DNA of 8,289 bases, from assembly GCA_003553165.1 (NCBI GenBank), contig PUOZ01000332.1, forward strand, positions 1 to 8,289, read 5' to 3'. Source of the stretch: Thioalkalivibrio sp. (GTDB taxonomy: Bacteria; Pseudomonadota; Gammaproteobacteria; Ectothiorhodospirales; Ectothiorhodospiraceae). The first letter of the stretch is position 1; each line of letters begins with the position of its first letter. Shown piece after piece: positions 1 through 7,531 of the stretch. The position numbers and the translations under genes were made by a program. The notes beneath the pieces are model-generated. The model saw only the letters and a program-made list of their open reading frames with translations. It searched no databases and was not told the DNA's origin.

Positions 1-948
1 GTGCAAGCCCTCATCGGTGCCGAGGAGGCAGCCGACATTGCCTTCGTGAAGAACACCTCCGAGGCCCTGTCCATCGTCGCCTTCGGCCTGCCCTGGTCTG
101 CCGGCCAGAACATCGTCATCCCGCGCGGCGAGTTCCCCTCCAACCGCGTGGTCTGGCTGATGGCGGCGGAGCGCTTCGGGCTGGAGGTGCGCGAGGTCGA
201 TCTCCCCTTCGATGCTCCGGAGGACGCGCTGCTCGCCGCCTGTGACCACCGGACCGCTCTGCTCTCCTGCAGTGCGGTGCAGTTCGCGAGCGGGCTGCGC
301 ATGGATCTCCACCGGCTGGGCACCTCGCTGCGCAGCCGGGGCATCCTGTTTTGCGTGGACGCCATTCAGCATCTGGGCGCCCTACCCTTCGACGCCCGGG
401 CGGTGCAGGCCGATTTCGTGATGGCCGATGCGCACAAGTGGCTGCTCGCACCCGAGGGCATCGCGCTGTTCTATGTCCGTCCCGAGTTGCGGGACCGCCT
501 TATCCTGCAGGAATTCGGCTGGCACATGCTGGCCGATTCGGGCGACTACAGCAGCGATGCGCTCACCGTAGCCGGGGATGCGCGGCGGTTCGAACCCGGG
601 AGCCCCAACCTGCTCGGCATCCATGCTCTGCAGGCCAGCCTGTCACTGCTGCTCGAGGTGGGTCTGGAACAGATCGCGACGGCGATCGACGACCGCTGGC
701 GGCACCTGCACGACGGGCTCCGGTCATTGGGCTGCGAGATCCTGACCCCGCCGGCCAGGCATGCGGGCATTCTCACCTTCCGACTGGCCGAGGGGAAAAC
801 CGAAACGCTTTTTCGGCGCCTGCAGGAAACCGGGGTCCTGTGCGCACAAAGAGGTGGCGGCATTCGTTTCTCGCCGCATTTCTACCTGCCCATGGAAGCC
901 CTCGACGAGGCGCTTGCGCTGGTCGCGGATCACGCGGAAAGCGGATAG
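1..948 (+). CDS. Class V aminotransferase-fold PLP enzyme, 5' end outside the window
   Basis: PLP-dependent enzyme of the class V aminotransferase / cysteine desulfurase fold (NifS/CsdA/kynureninase-like); the substrate is not recognisable. 315 residues are visible, whereas relatives are about 370-400. The first residues already resemble the middle of the N-terminal region, so about 60-70 residues are probably missing upstream and the GTG at base 1 is most likely an internal Val. Visible motifs are NTSEA at 18-22 (cofactor phosphate loop), Asp120 and Gln123 in VDAIQH (pyridine nitrogen and O3' contacts), Lys146 in DAHKW (Schiff-base lysine), RFEPGSPN at 196-203, and Arg289 in GGGIRFSPHFY (probable carboxylate-binding Arg). 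The C-terminal motif resembles the SPHFYNT group of class V enzymes, and the SufS/CsdA catalytic-Cys loop (RxGHHC) is absent, so I do not call a cysteine desulfurase. Stop codon TAG at 946-948. It runs convergently to pilZ with 32 bases between them. Confidence 0.85.
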   Translation: MQALIGAEEAADIAFVKNTSEALSIVAFGLPWSAGQNIVIPRGEFPSNRVVWLMAAERFGLEVREVDLPFDAPEDALLAACDHRTALLSCSAVQFASGLRMDLHRLGTSLRSRGILFCVDAIQHLGALPFDARAVQADFVMADAHKWLLAPEGIALFYVRPELRDRLILQEFGWHMLADSGDYSSDALTVAGDARRFEPGSPNLLGIHALQASLSLLLEVGLEQIATAIDDRWRHLHDGLRSLGCEILTPPARHAGILTFRLAEGKTETLFRRLQETGVLCAQRGGGIRFSPHFYLPMEALDEALALVADHAESG

Positions 949-980
949 AACGACGGGGGGCGGCAGGAGCCTGTCACTCG

Positions 981-1328
981 TCAAAGCGTATGCGTGCGTC
1001 CGGTCGATTGGAGCATGCCGCCCAGCTGGTTTTCGATCAGGCGCCGTGTAGCGCCCTTGTCATTCGGATTGAATTGCACGCCGATACCGCGTGCACGGTT
1101 CCCCTGGGCCCTTGCAGGAGTGATCCAGACAACCTGGCAGGGAACCGGTATCCGTTCGGGTTCGTCCAGGAGCGACAGGAGTACGAAGACTTCGTCACCG
1201 AGCCTGAAGGGCTTTTCGGTGGGGATGAATAGGCCACCGTTGGCCAAGAAGGGCATGTAGGCCGCGAACAACGCGGACTTCTCCCGGATCGCCAGGGTCA
1301 GAATGCGGCCTCTCGTAGGTGCCGTCAT
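981..1328 (-). CDS. pilZ: Type IV pilus assembly protein PilZ
   Basis: Single-domain PilZ protein of 115 residues, about the size of the Pseudomonas aeruginosa protein (about 118). It strongly resembles that family: an N-terminal segment ILTLAIREKSALFAAYMPF (9-27), NGGLFIPT (30-37), LGDEVFVLLSL (43-53), PCQVVWITP (63-71), AQGNRARGIGVQF (74-86) and the terminal RTHTL. By family knowledge it acts in the cytoplasm with the PilB extension ATPase and FimX in type IV pilus biogenesis. The c-di-GMP signature RxxxR followed by (D/N)xSxxG is not present (the second motif is reduced to ANGGLF), so it probably does not bind c-di-GMP itself, as for classical PilZ. The ATG at 1328 has GGAGA at 1337-1333 and agrees with the family N terminus. 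It follows holB after a 148-bp gap; in pseudomonads holB-pilZ are also neighbours, followed by tatD, which is replaced here by a convergent gene. Confidence 0.95.
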   Translation of the reverse strand: MTAPTRGRILTLAIREKSALFAAYMPFLANGGLFIPTEKPFRLGDEVFVLLSLLDEPERIPVPCQVVWITPARAQGNRARGIGVQFNPNDKGATRRLIENQLGGMLQSTGRTHTL

Positions 1329-1476
1329 CTCGTCTCCAATACGTCACTATCCATTACGGTCGCCATGTTGCGCCGGGACCTCTCGATGCGATGCCTCTGA
1401 ACCGACCCCGGATGTTGATTATGGTCGCTTTGCTTCCCGCAGTGCCAGTCCCATCGAAAACCATGCGAAGCTGCAA
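1329..1476. other. holB-pilZ spacer, possible pilZ leader or weak promoter
   Basis: This 148-bp non-coding gap is the only one longer than 10 bp between fabF and pilZ. On the minus strand it has a CATAAT hexamer (1423-1418), about 90 bases before the pilZ start, that could be a -10 box. The matching -35 position (1446-1441, GGCACT) is poor. A weak interrupted hairpin is possible between GCTTC at 1471-1467 and GAAGC at 1436-1432. Short open frames on either strand here have no recognisable product. pilZ may therefore have its own weak promoter or only a long leader. Confidence 0.35.
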
Positions 1477-2481
1477 TCATGAGGCCCGCCGCCAGAGACG
1501 CAGTACCATGTGCTCGCAACGCAACTGCGGATTCAACGCGGTCGGAAGATCGCGATGCCACTGCAGCGAGTCCTGGAACAGGCTGGACAGCTCCTGCAGC
1601 CCGCGACTGCGCGCGAAGCTCTCCAGCGCCCCCGGTTCGAACAGGCGGGCAAACGCATCCGCCTGGTCGGTAACCAGGTAAGTCTGAGCGGAAACAAGCA
1701 GCCGCTGCAAACGGGGCAGCAGCGAGCCAAGATCACAGGCATGGAAAACTGTGGCCACGGGGAACGGCGATGCGCTCTCCAGCAGCATCCCCAGTGCCTC
1801 GCGATCCTGGCGCCAGCGCTCGATAGCGACCGGATCATCGAGCAACGCCCGCGCCGCCATCGGCCGATTCAGGCTCGCCGCCAGCGCCTCGTCCACCCCG
1901 AGTCCCTGCCGCACCATGGGCGCGAGCCACTGGCGCACCAGTGCAGAATCCGGCGGTGGAATACGCAGGCGCTGACAACGGCTGCGGATCGTCGCCGCGA
2001 GCCGCGCCGGGCGCGCCGCGGCCAGCAGCAGCATCGCCCCTTCCGGCGGCTCCTCCAGGGTCTTCAGCAAGGCATTGGCGGCGTTCACGTTCATGGACTC
2101 CGCCGGCTCGATGAACACCAGCCGCGCCGGACCGCTGTGACTGAGGGAGAGGAAATCGATCACGCTGCGGATCCGGTCGATGAGGATTTCCTTGCCGGGC
2201 TCCTCCGGCGCAATCTCAAGGATCTCGGGGTGACTGTCACTCAGAAAGCTGCGACAACCATTGCAGATTCCGCAAGGGAAGACGTCGTCGGTTGCCGCCT
2301 TGCAGGCGACCCGCTGCAGGAAGGTCCGGACCAGCAGGCCCTTGCCCACGCCTTCGGGGCCAACCACGAGCAGCCCCGGGGGCGGCTGTCGCGTGCGCAC
2401 CAGCGCGGCCAGGCCAGCCAGCGGGGAGCGGAGCCAGGGTGGGAACGCTTCGGGTGCGTCGGCGGATGGCATGCTGTTCAT
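1477..2481 (-). CDS. holB: DNA polymerase III subunit delta' (clamp loader)
   Basis: Delta' subunit of the DNA polymerase III clamp loader, which helps open the beta ring and load it on primed DNA. 334 residues, the same length as E. coli HolB. Visible motifs are the P-loop GPEGVGKG at 41-48; four cysteines at 60, 70, 73 and 76 in a C-x9-CGICNGC pattern, a probable zinc module; SHPEI at 83-87; NAANALLKTLEEPPEG (133-148), the AAA+ sensor-1 region; and the SRC motif at 167-169, whose Arg serves as the finger for the neighbouring ATPase subunit. The open frame continues upstream to 2718 inside tmk, but homology starts only just before PPWLRSPL. The ATG at 2481 has TAAGG 8 bases upstream; the second ATG at 2472 has no ribosome binding site. 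It starts 10 bases after the tmk stop. Unlike E. coli delta', the Walker A motif is intact. Confidence 0.96.
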   Translation of the reverse strand: MNSMPSADAPEAFPPWLRSPLAGLAALVRTRQPPPGLLVVGPEGVGKGLLVRTFLQRVACKAATDDVFPCGICNGCRSFLSDSHPEILEIAPEEPGKEILIDRIRSVIDFLSLSHSGPARLVFIEPAESMNVNAANALLKTLEEPPEGAMLLLAAARPARLAATIRSRCQRLRIPPPDSALVRQWLAPMVRQGLGVDEALAASLNRPMAARALLDDPVAIERWRQDREALGMLLESASPFPVATVFHACDLGSLLPRLQRLLVSAQTYLVTDQADAFARLFEPGALESFARSRGLQELSSLFQDSLQWHRDLPTALNPQLRCEHMVLRLWRRAS

Positions 2482-2489
2482 CGCTTGAA

Positions 2490-2494
2490 CCTTA
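2490..2494 (-). promoter_or_regulatory. holB ribosome binding site overlapping tmk stop
   Basis: Read on the minus strand, TAAGG contains the tmk stop codon TAA (2494-2492) and forms an AAGG Shine-Dalgarno core 8 bases before the ATG at 2481. It decides the holB start over the ATG at 2472 and the long upstream extension. A ribosome ending tmk would sit directly on it, suggesting coupled translation. Confidence 0.6.
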
Positions 2495-3136
2495 CCCGCC
2501 CATTCCGCGCAGCCAGGCTTCCCAGGCCCGATCGACCTGCCCACCCACCGCTTCCAGGTCAGCCGCACCGTCGATGACCCGGTAACGTCCGGGGTCCGCC
2601 CGGGCCCGCTGCAGATAGGCGTTACGGGCGCGTTCGAAGAAGGCCATGTCCTCGCTTTCGATGCGATCCCGTTTGCCCCGGGACAAGGCTCGCTCCAGTC
2701 CGACCTGCGGAGCCACATCGAACAGCAGGACCAGATCAGGCCGAAAAGCGCCCTGTAGCCAAGTCTCGAGCACGGCGACCCGTTCAGCCCCTAGGCCCCG
2801 TCCCGCGCCCTGGTAGGCGAAACTGGCATCGGTGAAACGATCACAGAGGACCCAGGCGCCCTGCGCCAGCGCCGGCTCGATGACCTCGCAAAGATGTTCT
2901 GCGCGTGCCGCGAAGATCAGCAGCAGTTCGGTCTCGGCAGCCATCGCGCCGACCTCGGGATCGAGCAACAGACCGCGAAGCCGTTCGCCAAGCGGCGTCC
3001 CCCCGGGCTCGCGGGTCAGCACCACCTGCGCGTCCTCTATGCGCAGTCGCCGGTGCAGGCGTTCGAGCTGCGTGGACTTCCCCGCCCCCTCGATCCCCTC
3101 GAAGGTGATGAAACGACCGCGCCCCGAAGCCTTCAC
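2492..3136 (-). CDS. tmk: Thymidylate kinase
   Basis: dTMP kinase, which phosphorylates dTMP to dTDP with ATP in the last dedicated step to dTTP. 214 residues, normal for the family. Motifs: P-loop [11 protein letters not shown] at 12-22; [10 protein letters not shown] (42-51), containing the dTMP-phosphate contact; the DRF motif at 99-101 (usually DRY/DRH) followed by [10 protein letters not shown] (105-114); and a LID segment [10 protein letters not shown] (151-160) rich in basic residues. Basic residues in the LID and a P-loop without the extra Arg are the E. coli-type (type II) arrangement. The start is GTG at 3136, overlapping the mltG stop as GTGA. The frame has no upstream alternative before a stop, and the N terminus fits the family. 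The sequence before GTG (GGGGCGCAGCG) is a weak ribosome binding site, so translation probably depends on coupling to mltG. Confidence 0.97.
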   Translation of the reverse strand: MKASGRGRFITFEGIEGAGKSTQLERLHRRLRIEDAQVVLTREPGGTPLGERLRGLLLDPEVGAMAAETELLLIFAARAEHLCEVIEPALAQGAWVLCDRFTDASFAYQGAGRGLGAERVAVLETWLQGAFRPDLVLLFDVAPQVGLERALSRGKRDRIESEDMAFFERARNAYLQRARADPGRYRVIDGAADLEAVGGQVDRAWEAWLRGMGG

Positions 3137-4158
3137 CGCTGCGCCCCGTAGCGACTCGCGTCGCCACCCAGCTGGTACTTGATCACGGCGGCCCGATGTT
3201 CCGCGTAGGTCCTCGAGAACGCGTGCGTACCGTCCTTGCGGGAAACGAAAAAGAGCGCCTCGGTCTCCGCCGGATTGGCGGCAGCCCGGATCGACGCCCG
3301 GCCAGGCAGCGCGATCGGCGTCGGCGGCAGGCCATCCCGGGTATAGGTGTTGTAGGGGTGGTCACGCCGCAGCTCCGCGCGGGTCAGCCGGGTCGCTCCG
3401 GGCTCCAGCGCATACAACAGGGTCGGGTCTGTCTGCAGGCGCATGCCCCGGCGCACCCGGTTGACGAAGACACCGGCGACCAGGCCGCGCTCCTCCGCCT
3501 GGCCGGTCTCCTTCTCGATGATCGAAGCGAGGATGAGCAGTTCGTACGGTGTTTCGAGCGGGTGATCCTCGACACGCTCTGCCCAAGCCTGTTCGAGCTG
3601 GCGGTTCAAGGCTTCATGAGCCATCTTCAGCACCTGAATCGCCGGCGTGTCGCGACCGAAGACGTAGGTATCGGGAAGGAACCAGCCCTCCGTATGCATG
3701 TCGGGCTTGCCCAGCTCCGCCATCACCATCTCGAGGTCTGCGGGCTCAGGCATGGGTCGCAGGGCCGTATGCGCCTGGACCGCCTCCAGGAACTGTCGGG
3801 CCGTCCATCCCTCGGGGGCCGTCAGCCTGTGCCGCACGACCACACCACGCGCCATGTTGTCCAGCAGACGCGCCAGGGTCATGTCGGCAGGCACTTCATA
3901 CTCACCGGCCTGCAGGCGGCCGGCGATCCCATGGTAGCGAGCATGGACTTCGAGCATCCATGGATGATGCACCCAACCTCGGTCCACGAGTTCCCGGTTG
4001 ATTTGGCGGAAGCCCTGCCCCGGGCGCACCACCAGGATCTCATCGCGCTCGAGTCCCAGCGGCTGAAACACTTCTTTCTGGTAGGTGCTCACCAGATGGG
4101 CGCCCGCGAGCGTGGCGATGATCAGGAGGAAAAGGAAAATAAGGCTAAACCAACGCAT
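3133..4158 (-). CDS. mltG: Endolytic murein transglycosylase MltG (YceG-like)
   Basis: Inner-membrane lytic transglycosylase that cleaves nascent peptidoglycan strands and is thought to set glycan chain length. 341 residues against about 340 in E. coli. One N-terminal membrane helix (about residues 3-20, [17 protein letters not shown]) anchors it with the rest in the periplasm. A LysM-like portion follows (about 40-100, with AGEYEVP at 84-90), then the catalytic YceG domain with EGWFLPDTY (157-165), ASIIEKET (211-218), [13 protein letters not shown] (239-251) and [16 protein letters not shown] (267-282). Glu215 is the expected catalytic acid, by alignment to E. coli Glu218. The ATG at 4158 has GGAG at 4171-4168 within the end of pabC, and the gene overlaps pabC by 14 bases. 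Its TGA stop is shared with the tmk GTG start. No key residue appears to be missing. Confidence 0.96.
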   Translation of the reverse strand: MRWFSLIFLFLLIIATLAGAHLVSTYQKEVFQPLGLERDEILVVRPGQGFRQINRELVDRGWVHHPWMLEVHARYHGIAGRLQAGEYEVPADMTLARLLDNMARGVVVRHRLTAPEGWTARQFLEAVQAHTALRPMPEPADLEMVMAELGKPDMHTEGWFLPDTYVFGRDTPAIQVLKMAHEALNRQLEQAWAERVEDHPLETPYELLILASIIEKETGQAEERGLVAGVFVNRVRRGMRLQTDPTLLYALEPGATRLTRAELRRDHPYNTYTRDGLPPTPIALPGRASIRAAANPAETEALFFVSRKDGTHAFSRTYAEHRAAVIKYQLGGDASRYGAQR

Positions 4159-4966
4159 TCAATTCCGCTCCGAGCTCAAAAACCATGGCCAGGGCCGCCG
4201 ACGCCGGCCCGTCGCCGGCCACACTATCACGCTGCCCGACGAGGAGGGCACGCCTCAGCCCCATCCGGCTGTTGCTGAGGAAGATGGCCTCCGCAGCCAG
4301 CACCCGGTCCAGGGGCAGTGTTGCCTCCTGCACCAGCAGCCCGGCCCGGGCAGCGTGTTCCAGCAGCCAGCCCCGCCGCGTTCCCGCGACACCAAATTCG
4401 TCCACGGGCGGGGTCAGCAGGCAACGGCCGTCCAGGATGAAGACATTGCTCTGGGTGGCACAGCTGGCATTACCGTAGCCGTCCAGCATCAGACCTTCAT
4501 CCCAATCCGCACCCCACTCGCGCCGTGCAAGTACGTTCTCCAGGCGATTCAGATGCTTGCAGCCGGGGAGAGGACTGCGGCCCGCCCGCGTGCCGCAAAT
4601 GCCAAGCCGAAGTATCTGCCCGGCGTCGGGAATCGCCAACGGCCCTCCACCCATCGCGATCCGCGTGGGATGGACCCGCTCCGGTACCGCATAGCCGCGC
4701 GGACCGGGCCCACGCGTGACGATGAGCTTTGCCAGCGCTAGGGAAGAGCCGGCCACCGCCCGAAGGTCATCGAGGCAATCCTGCTCGCGGGGCTGCGGGA
4801 TACCCAGGCCCTCGAGGCCCCGGCACAGCCTGGCCCAGTGGCGCTCCCACAGCACGGGACAACCTGCGTCGAGGCGCAGCGTCTCGAATACCCCGTCGCC
4901 GAACTGGAGGCCACGGTCACTGGGATCGATCCCATTGCCGCGTTCGCCGTTGACCAGGACCGTCAT
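4145..4966 (-). CDS. pabC: Aminodeoxychorismate lyase (class IV PLP enzyme)
   Basis: Converts 4-amino-4-deoxychorismate to p-aminobenzoate and pyruvate for folate synthesis. 273 residues, close to E. coli PabC (269). The class IV fold shows DRGLQFGDGVFETLR at 17-31, HWARL (43-47), and PGCKHLNRLENVLAR at 134-148, where Lys137 is the Schiff-base lysine. SNVFILDGRCLLTPP (173-187) with FGVAGTRR following covers the cofactor phosphate region. The residue usually Glu in the motif (T/S)Exxx(N)xF, five before the Asn, is Cys169 here (codon TGT, 4462-4460), so the usual PLP-pyridine contact is altered. The start ATG at 4966 overlaps the pabB stop as ATGA and has no ribosome binding site of its own, so it is likely translationally coupled. 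The neighbouring pabB supports the PabC call over D-amino-acid or branched-chain aminotransferases of the same fold. Confidence 0.92.
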   Translation of the reverse strand: MTVLVNGERGNGIDPSDRGLQFGDGVFETLRLDAGCPVLWERHWARLCRGLEGLGIPQPREQDCLDDLRAVAGSSLALAKLIVTRGPGPRGYAVPERVHPTRIAMGGGPLAIPDAGQILRLGICGTRAGRSPLPGCKHLNRLENVLARREWGADWDEGLMLDGYGNASCATQSNVFILDGRCLLTPPVDEFGVAGTRRGWLLEHAARAGLLVQEATLPLDRVLAAEAIFLSNSRMGLRRALLVGQRDSVAGDGPASAALAMVFELGAELNALV

Positions 4967-6279
4967 CGCCGCAGCGCATCCAGGAGTCCATGCGCCTTGT
5001 GTCGGGTCTCCTCAAGTTCTGCCTCGGGGTCCGAGTCGGCGACGATACCTGCCCCGGTGCGGAAGCGGATCTCTCCATCGCGGACCACCAGCGTGCGAAT
5101 CAGGATATTGGTGTCCATCGCCCCGTGCCGGCTGATGTAGCCGCAGGAACCGGTATAGGCGCCCCGAGCCGCGCCCCCCTCCAACTCCTGGATGATCTGC
5201 ATGCTGCGGATCTTCGGACAGCCGGTAATGGTGCCGCCGGGAAAAGTGGCACGGATCAGATCCGCCGGCGTGGTCCCGGCGCGCAGACGCCCACGGACCG
5301 CGGACACGATGTGATGGACCCGCCGATAGCTCTCGATGGTCATGAACTCGGGGACGCTGACCGTCCCGGGCCGACAGACCCGGCCGAGGTCGTTCCGCTC
5401 CAGATCGACCAGCATCACGTGCTCGGCCTTCTCCTTCGCATTGATTCTGAGATCGTTTACCAATGCCTGGTCCTTGATCACTTCCCGGTCTCTGCGCCGC
5501 GTGCCCGCGATCGGCCGGGTCTCGGCCACGCCCTCTCGAACGCTGACCAGCCGCTCGGGCGACGAACTCATGACCTCCGCTCCGGGCAGGCGCAGCCAGG
5601 CTGCAAATGGCGCCGGATTGGCGCGCCGGAGGCGCTGATAGAGGTCCGGTGCATCCATGCCATCAAGCGCGTGGATACGCCATTCGCGCGACAGATTGGC
5701 CTGGAAACAATCACCGTCCCGGATATAACGCAAAGCACGCCGTACCGCAGCGAGATAGCGCTCTGGGTCCTCCTCCGTCACGCGCAGACCGGGCTGCGCC
5801 CCCGGCTCCAGGGGTTCGCCCAGCTCGGCCAGATCCTGACGCAAATGCTCCCAGCGTCCCGGTGCAGACCCATCGTCGACGAAGAAGCTGCGGCCTTCCC
5901 TGTGGTCTTCGATCACCGCCGCTGGAAAATAGGTCGCCAGGGCGGTCGGCAGCCAGGGATCCTGCGAGCACTGCCCCAACGCAGGTTCGATGTCCCATGC
6001 CAGTTCGTACCCCAGGTAGATGAACCATCCTCCCAGAAACGGTAAGTCCTGGGGTCCCGCCTCCGCCTGCATCGCGTCCAAGGGACCGAGTTGCTGCAGG
6101 CGGTCCAGAACGGCCACCCCGCTGCCGACGATGGTCGAGCCCGGGAACGCAAACAGGATGGAGAATCGCGCCGGCGCCTGTCCGATCAGCGCGGTATCCA
6201 GGAAATGCGGATAGCGCTCCGGATAGGCCCGGGCAAGGCCAAGGAGATCCACGCCCGCCGCGAGGGGCCGGACGGACAT
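4963..6279 (-). CDS. pabB: Aminodeoxychorismate synthase component I
   Basis: Chorismate-binding subunit that, with ammonia from a PabA-type glutaminase (not in this window), makes 4-amino-4-deoxychorismate. 438 residues, similar to E. coli PabB (453). An N-terminal domain includes GGWFIYLGYELAWDIEP (83-99). The chorismate domain has GDCFQANLSREW (189-200), SSSPERLVSV (238-247), ETRPIAGTRRR (253-263), AEHVMLVDLERNDLGR (285-300, Glu286 a likely Mg ligand), the FPGGTITGCPKIRSMQII segment (346-363), YTGSCGYISRHGAMDTNILIRT (375-396) and GAGIVADSDPEAELEET (409-425). It has PIAGT (256-260), like anthranilate synthase TrpE, rather than E. coli PabB's PIKGT with its catalytic Lys. Context beside pabC, and the lack of a trpG or trpD neighbour, favour PabB; a TrpE-like activity is the alternative. 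The ATG at 6279 has TAAGGA 5 bases upstream. It begins 8 bases after fabF. Confidence 0.9.
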   Translation of the reverse strand: MSVRPLAAGVDLLGLARAYPERYPHFLDTALIGQAPARFSILFAFPGSTIVGSGVAVLDRLQQLGPLDAMQAEAGPQDLPFLGGWFIYLGYELAWDIEPALGQCSQDPWLPTALATYFPAAVIEDHREGRSFFVDDGSAPGRWEHLRQDLAELGEPLEPGAQPGLRVTEEDPERYLAAVRRALRYIRDGDCFQANLSREWRIHALDGMDAPDLYQRLRRANPAPFAAWLRLPGAEVMSSSPERLVSVREGVAETRPIAGTRRRDREVIKDQALVNDLRINAKEKAEHVMLVDLERNDLGRVCRPGTVSVPEFMTIESYRRVHHIVSAVRGRLRAGTTPADLIRATFPGGTITGCPKIRSMQIIQELEGGAARGAYTGSCGYISRHGAMDTNILIRTLVVRDGEIRFRTGAGIVADSDPEAELEETRHKAHGLLDALRR

Positions 6280-6284
6280 GGTTG

Positions 6285-6290
6285 TCCTTA
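6285..6290 (-). promoter_or_regulatory. pabB ribosome binding site containing the fabF stop
   Basis: The minus-strand hexamer TAAGGA holds the fabF stop TAA (6290-6288) and gives a good Shine-Dalgarno 5 bases before the pabB ATG at 6279. Stop and entry site coincide, the same layout as at tmk-holB. Confidence 0.65.
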
Positions 6291-7526
6291 CAGCGTGCGG
6301 AACAGCAGGGTCCCGTTGGTACCCCCGAACCCGAAGGAGTTGGAAAGCGCCACCCTGGTATCCAGATCACGCGCCTCATGTGGGACGTAGTCCAGATCAC
6401 AACCCTCGCCCGGGTTGTCGAGATTGATGGTCGGCGGCGAGACCTTGTGATAAAGGGCAAGCACGGAAAACAGCCCCTCGATCCCGCCTGCAGCCCCGAG
6501 CAGGTGACCGGTCATCGACTTGGTGGAATTCACGAAGACCTTCTTCGCATGTTCACCCATCGCCAGTTTCGTTGCGAGCGTCTCCGCTAGGTCGCCAGCC
6601 GGCGTCGAGGTCCCATGGGCATTGATGTAACCCACTTCCGAAGGATCCACCCCGGCGTCCTTCATGGCCTTCACCATGCAGGCTGCCGCACCCTCGCCGC
6701 CCAGCGACGGCGAGGTCATGTGATAGGCGTCGGAATTCCAGGCGAACCCAGCAAGCTCTGCGTAGATACGCGCACCGCGCGCCTTGGCGTGTTCGTACTC
6801 TTCGAGCATCATCACCCCGGCACCGTCGCTGAGCACGAATCCGTCCCGATCGCGATCCCAGGGACGCGAGGCTCGTTCGGGATCGTCGTTGCGGGTCGAC
6901 AGCGCACGGGCCGCGGCAAAGCCGCCGATTCCCAGGGGGGTCGTCGCCATCTCCGCACCGCCGGCGAGCATCGCATCCACGTCGCCGTACGCGATCATGC
7001 GCGCGGCGTCTCCGATGTTGTGGGTCCCCGTGGCGCAGGCCGACACGATCGAGATGTTCGGACCCTTGAGCCCGCGCATGATGGAAAGATTTCCGGCCAC
7101 CATGTTGATGATGGCACTGGGCACGAAGAACGGAGAGATCTTGCGCGGGCCACCCTTCAGGTAGGCTGCGTAGGAACGTTCGATGTACGGCAGGCCGCCG
7201 ATACCGGAACCCAGCGCCACGCCGATACGGTCGGCATTGGCCTCCGTGACCTCGAACCCGGAATCGTCCAGTGCCTGGATACCCGCCGCGAGCCCGTAGA
7301 GCACGAAGGTGTCCATCTTCTTCTGCTCTTTGGTGGAGACGTAATCGTCGGCATTGAAATCGCGGATCGCGCCGGAGATGCGGACCGGCATGGCCGAGGC
7401 ATCGAAGACATCGATCGGCGTAATACCGCTCTTGCCGGCGACAATGTTCTCCCAGGCCGTCTTCACCGTGGAGCCCACGGGGGAAACGATACCCAGCCCT
7501 GTAACCACCACACGACGCTTAGACAA
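6288..7526 (-). CDS. fabF: 3-oxoacyl-[acyl-carrier-protein] synthase II
   Basis: Condensing enzyme that extends acyl-ACP with malonyl-ACP in fatty-acid elongation; in E. coli it also governs the palmitoleate to cis-vaccenate step. 412 residues, family length 411-413. The thiolase fold has the catalytic triad: Cys164 in VSACATG (161-167), His304 in [11 protein letters not shown] (302-312) and His341 in [12 protein letters not shown] (337-348), with Lys336 alongside. The gating loop NSFGFGGTN is at 396-404 (Phe400). The start is TTG at 7526: the N terminus [17 protein letters not shown] fits FabF exactly after this codon. A strong GGAGG lies 6 bases upstream, and there is no nearby in-frame ATG or GTG. 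It follows acpP after about 100 bases containing two hairpins. The TTG start may lower yield relative to acpP. Confidence 0.98.
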   Translation of the reverse strand: MSKRRVVVTGLGIVSPVGSTVKTAWENIVAGKSGITPIDVFDASAMPVRISGAIRDFNADDYVSTKEQKKMDTFVLYGLAAGIQALDDSGFEVTEANADRIGVALGSGIGGLPYIERSYAAYLKGGPRKISPFFVPSAIINMVAGNLSIMRGLKGPNISIVSACATGTHNIGDAARMIAYGDVDAMLAGGAEMATTPLGIGGFAAARALSTRNDDPERASRPWDRDRDGFVLSDGAGVMMLEEYEHAKARGARIYAELAGFAWNSDAYHMTSPSLGGEGAAACMVKAMKDAGVDPSEVGYINAHGTSTPAGDLAETLATKLAMGEHAKKVFVNSTKSMTGHLLGAAGGIEGLFSVLALYHKVSPPTINLDNPGEGCDLDYVPHEARDLDTRVALSNSFGFGGTNGTLLFRTL

Positions 7527-7531
7527 TTGAA

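Noticed and set aside
836..848. Cys281 of the PLP enzyme as a cysteine desulfurase active site
   Set aside because: The surrounding VLCAQRGGGIRFSPHFY is the SPHFYNT-type motif, without the RxGHHC loop of SufS/CsdA.
949..980. Possible bidirectional terminator between the PLP gene and pilZ
   Set aside because: Only a 3-pair GGC/GCC stem around four bases and no U-run on either strand.
351..1232. Plus-strand open frame of 293 codons overlapping the PLP enzyme and pilZ
   Set aside because: Out of frame with the PLP enzyme and opposite pilZ; Arg/Ala-rich without a domain.
1432..1450. TGGCAC followed by GC on the minus strand, resembling a sigma54 promoter for pilZ
   Set aside because: The GG to GC spacing is 11 bases instead of 10 and the -12 element reads GAAGC rather than TTGC.
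1510..2577. Plus-strand open frame of 355 codons opposite holB
   Set aside because: Arg/Gln-rich composition with no recognisable domain; a mirror of the high-GC holB coding frame.
2482..2718. N-terminal extension of the holB frame by 79 residues to 2718
   Set aside because: It lies wholly antisense-free inside tmk in another frame, has no HolB similarity and no ribosome binding site; 334 residues from 2481 equals the family length.
3196..4278. Plus-strand open frame of 360 codons opposite mltG
   Set aside because: No domain or plausible ribosome binding site seen; antisense shadow of a conserved gene.
4990..6045. Plus-strand open frame of 351 codons opposite pabB
   Set aside because: Low-complexity translation typical of the complement of GC-rich coding DNA; pabB motifs are intact on the other strand.
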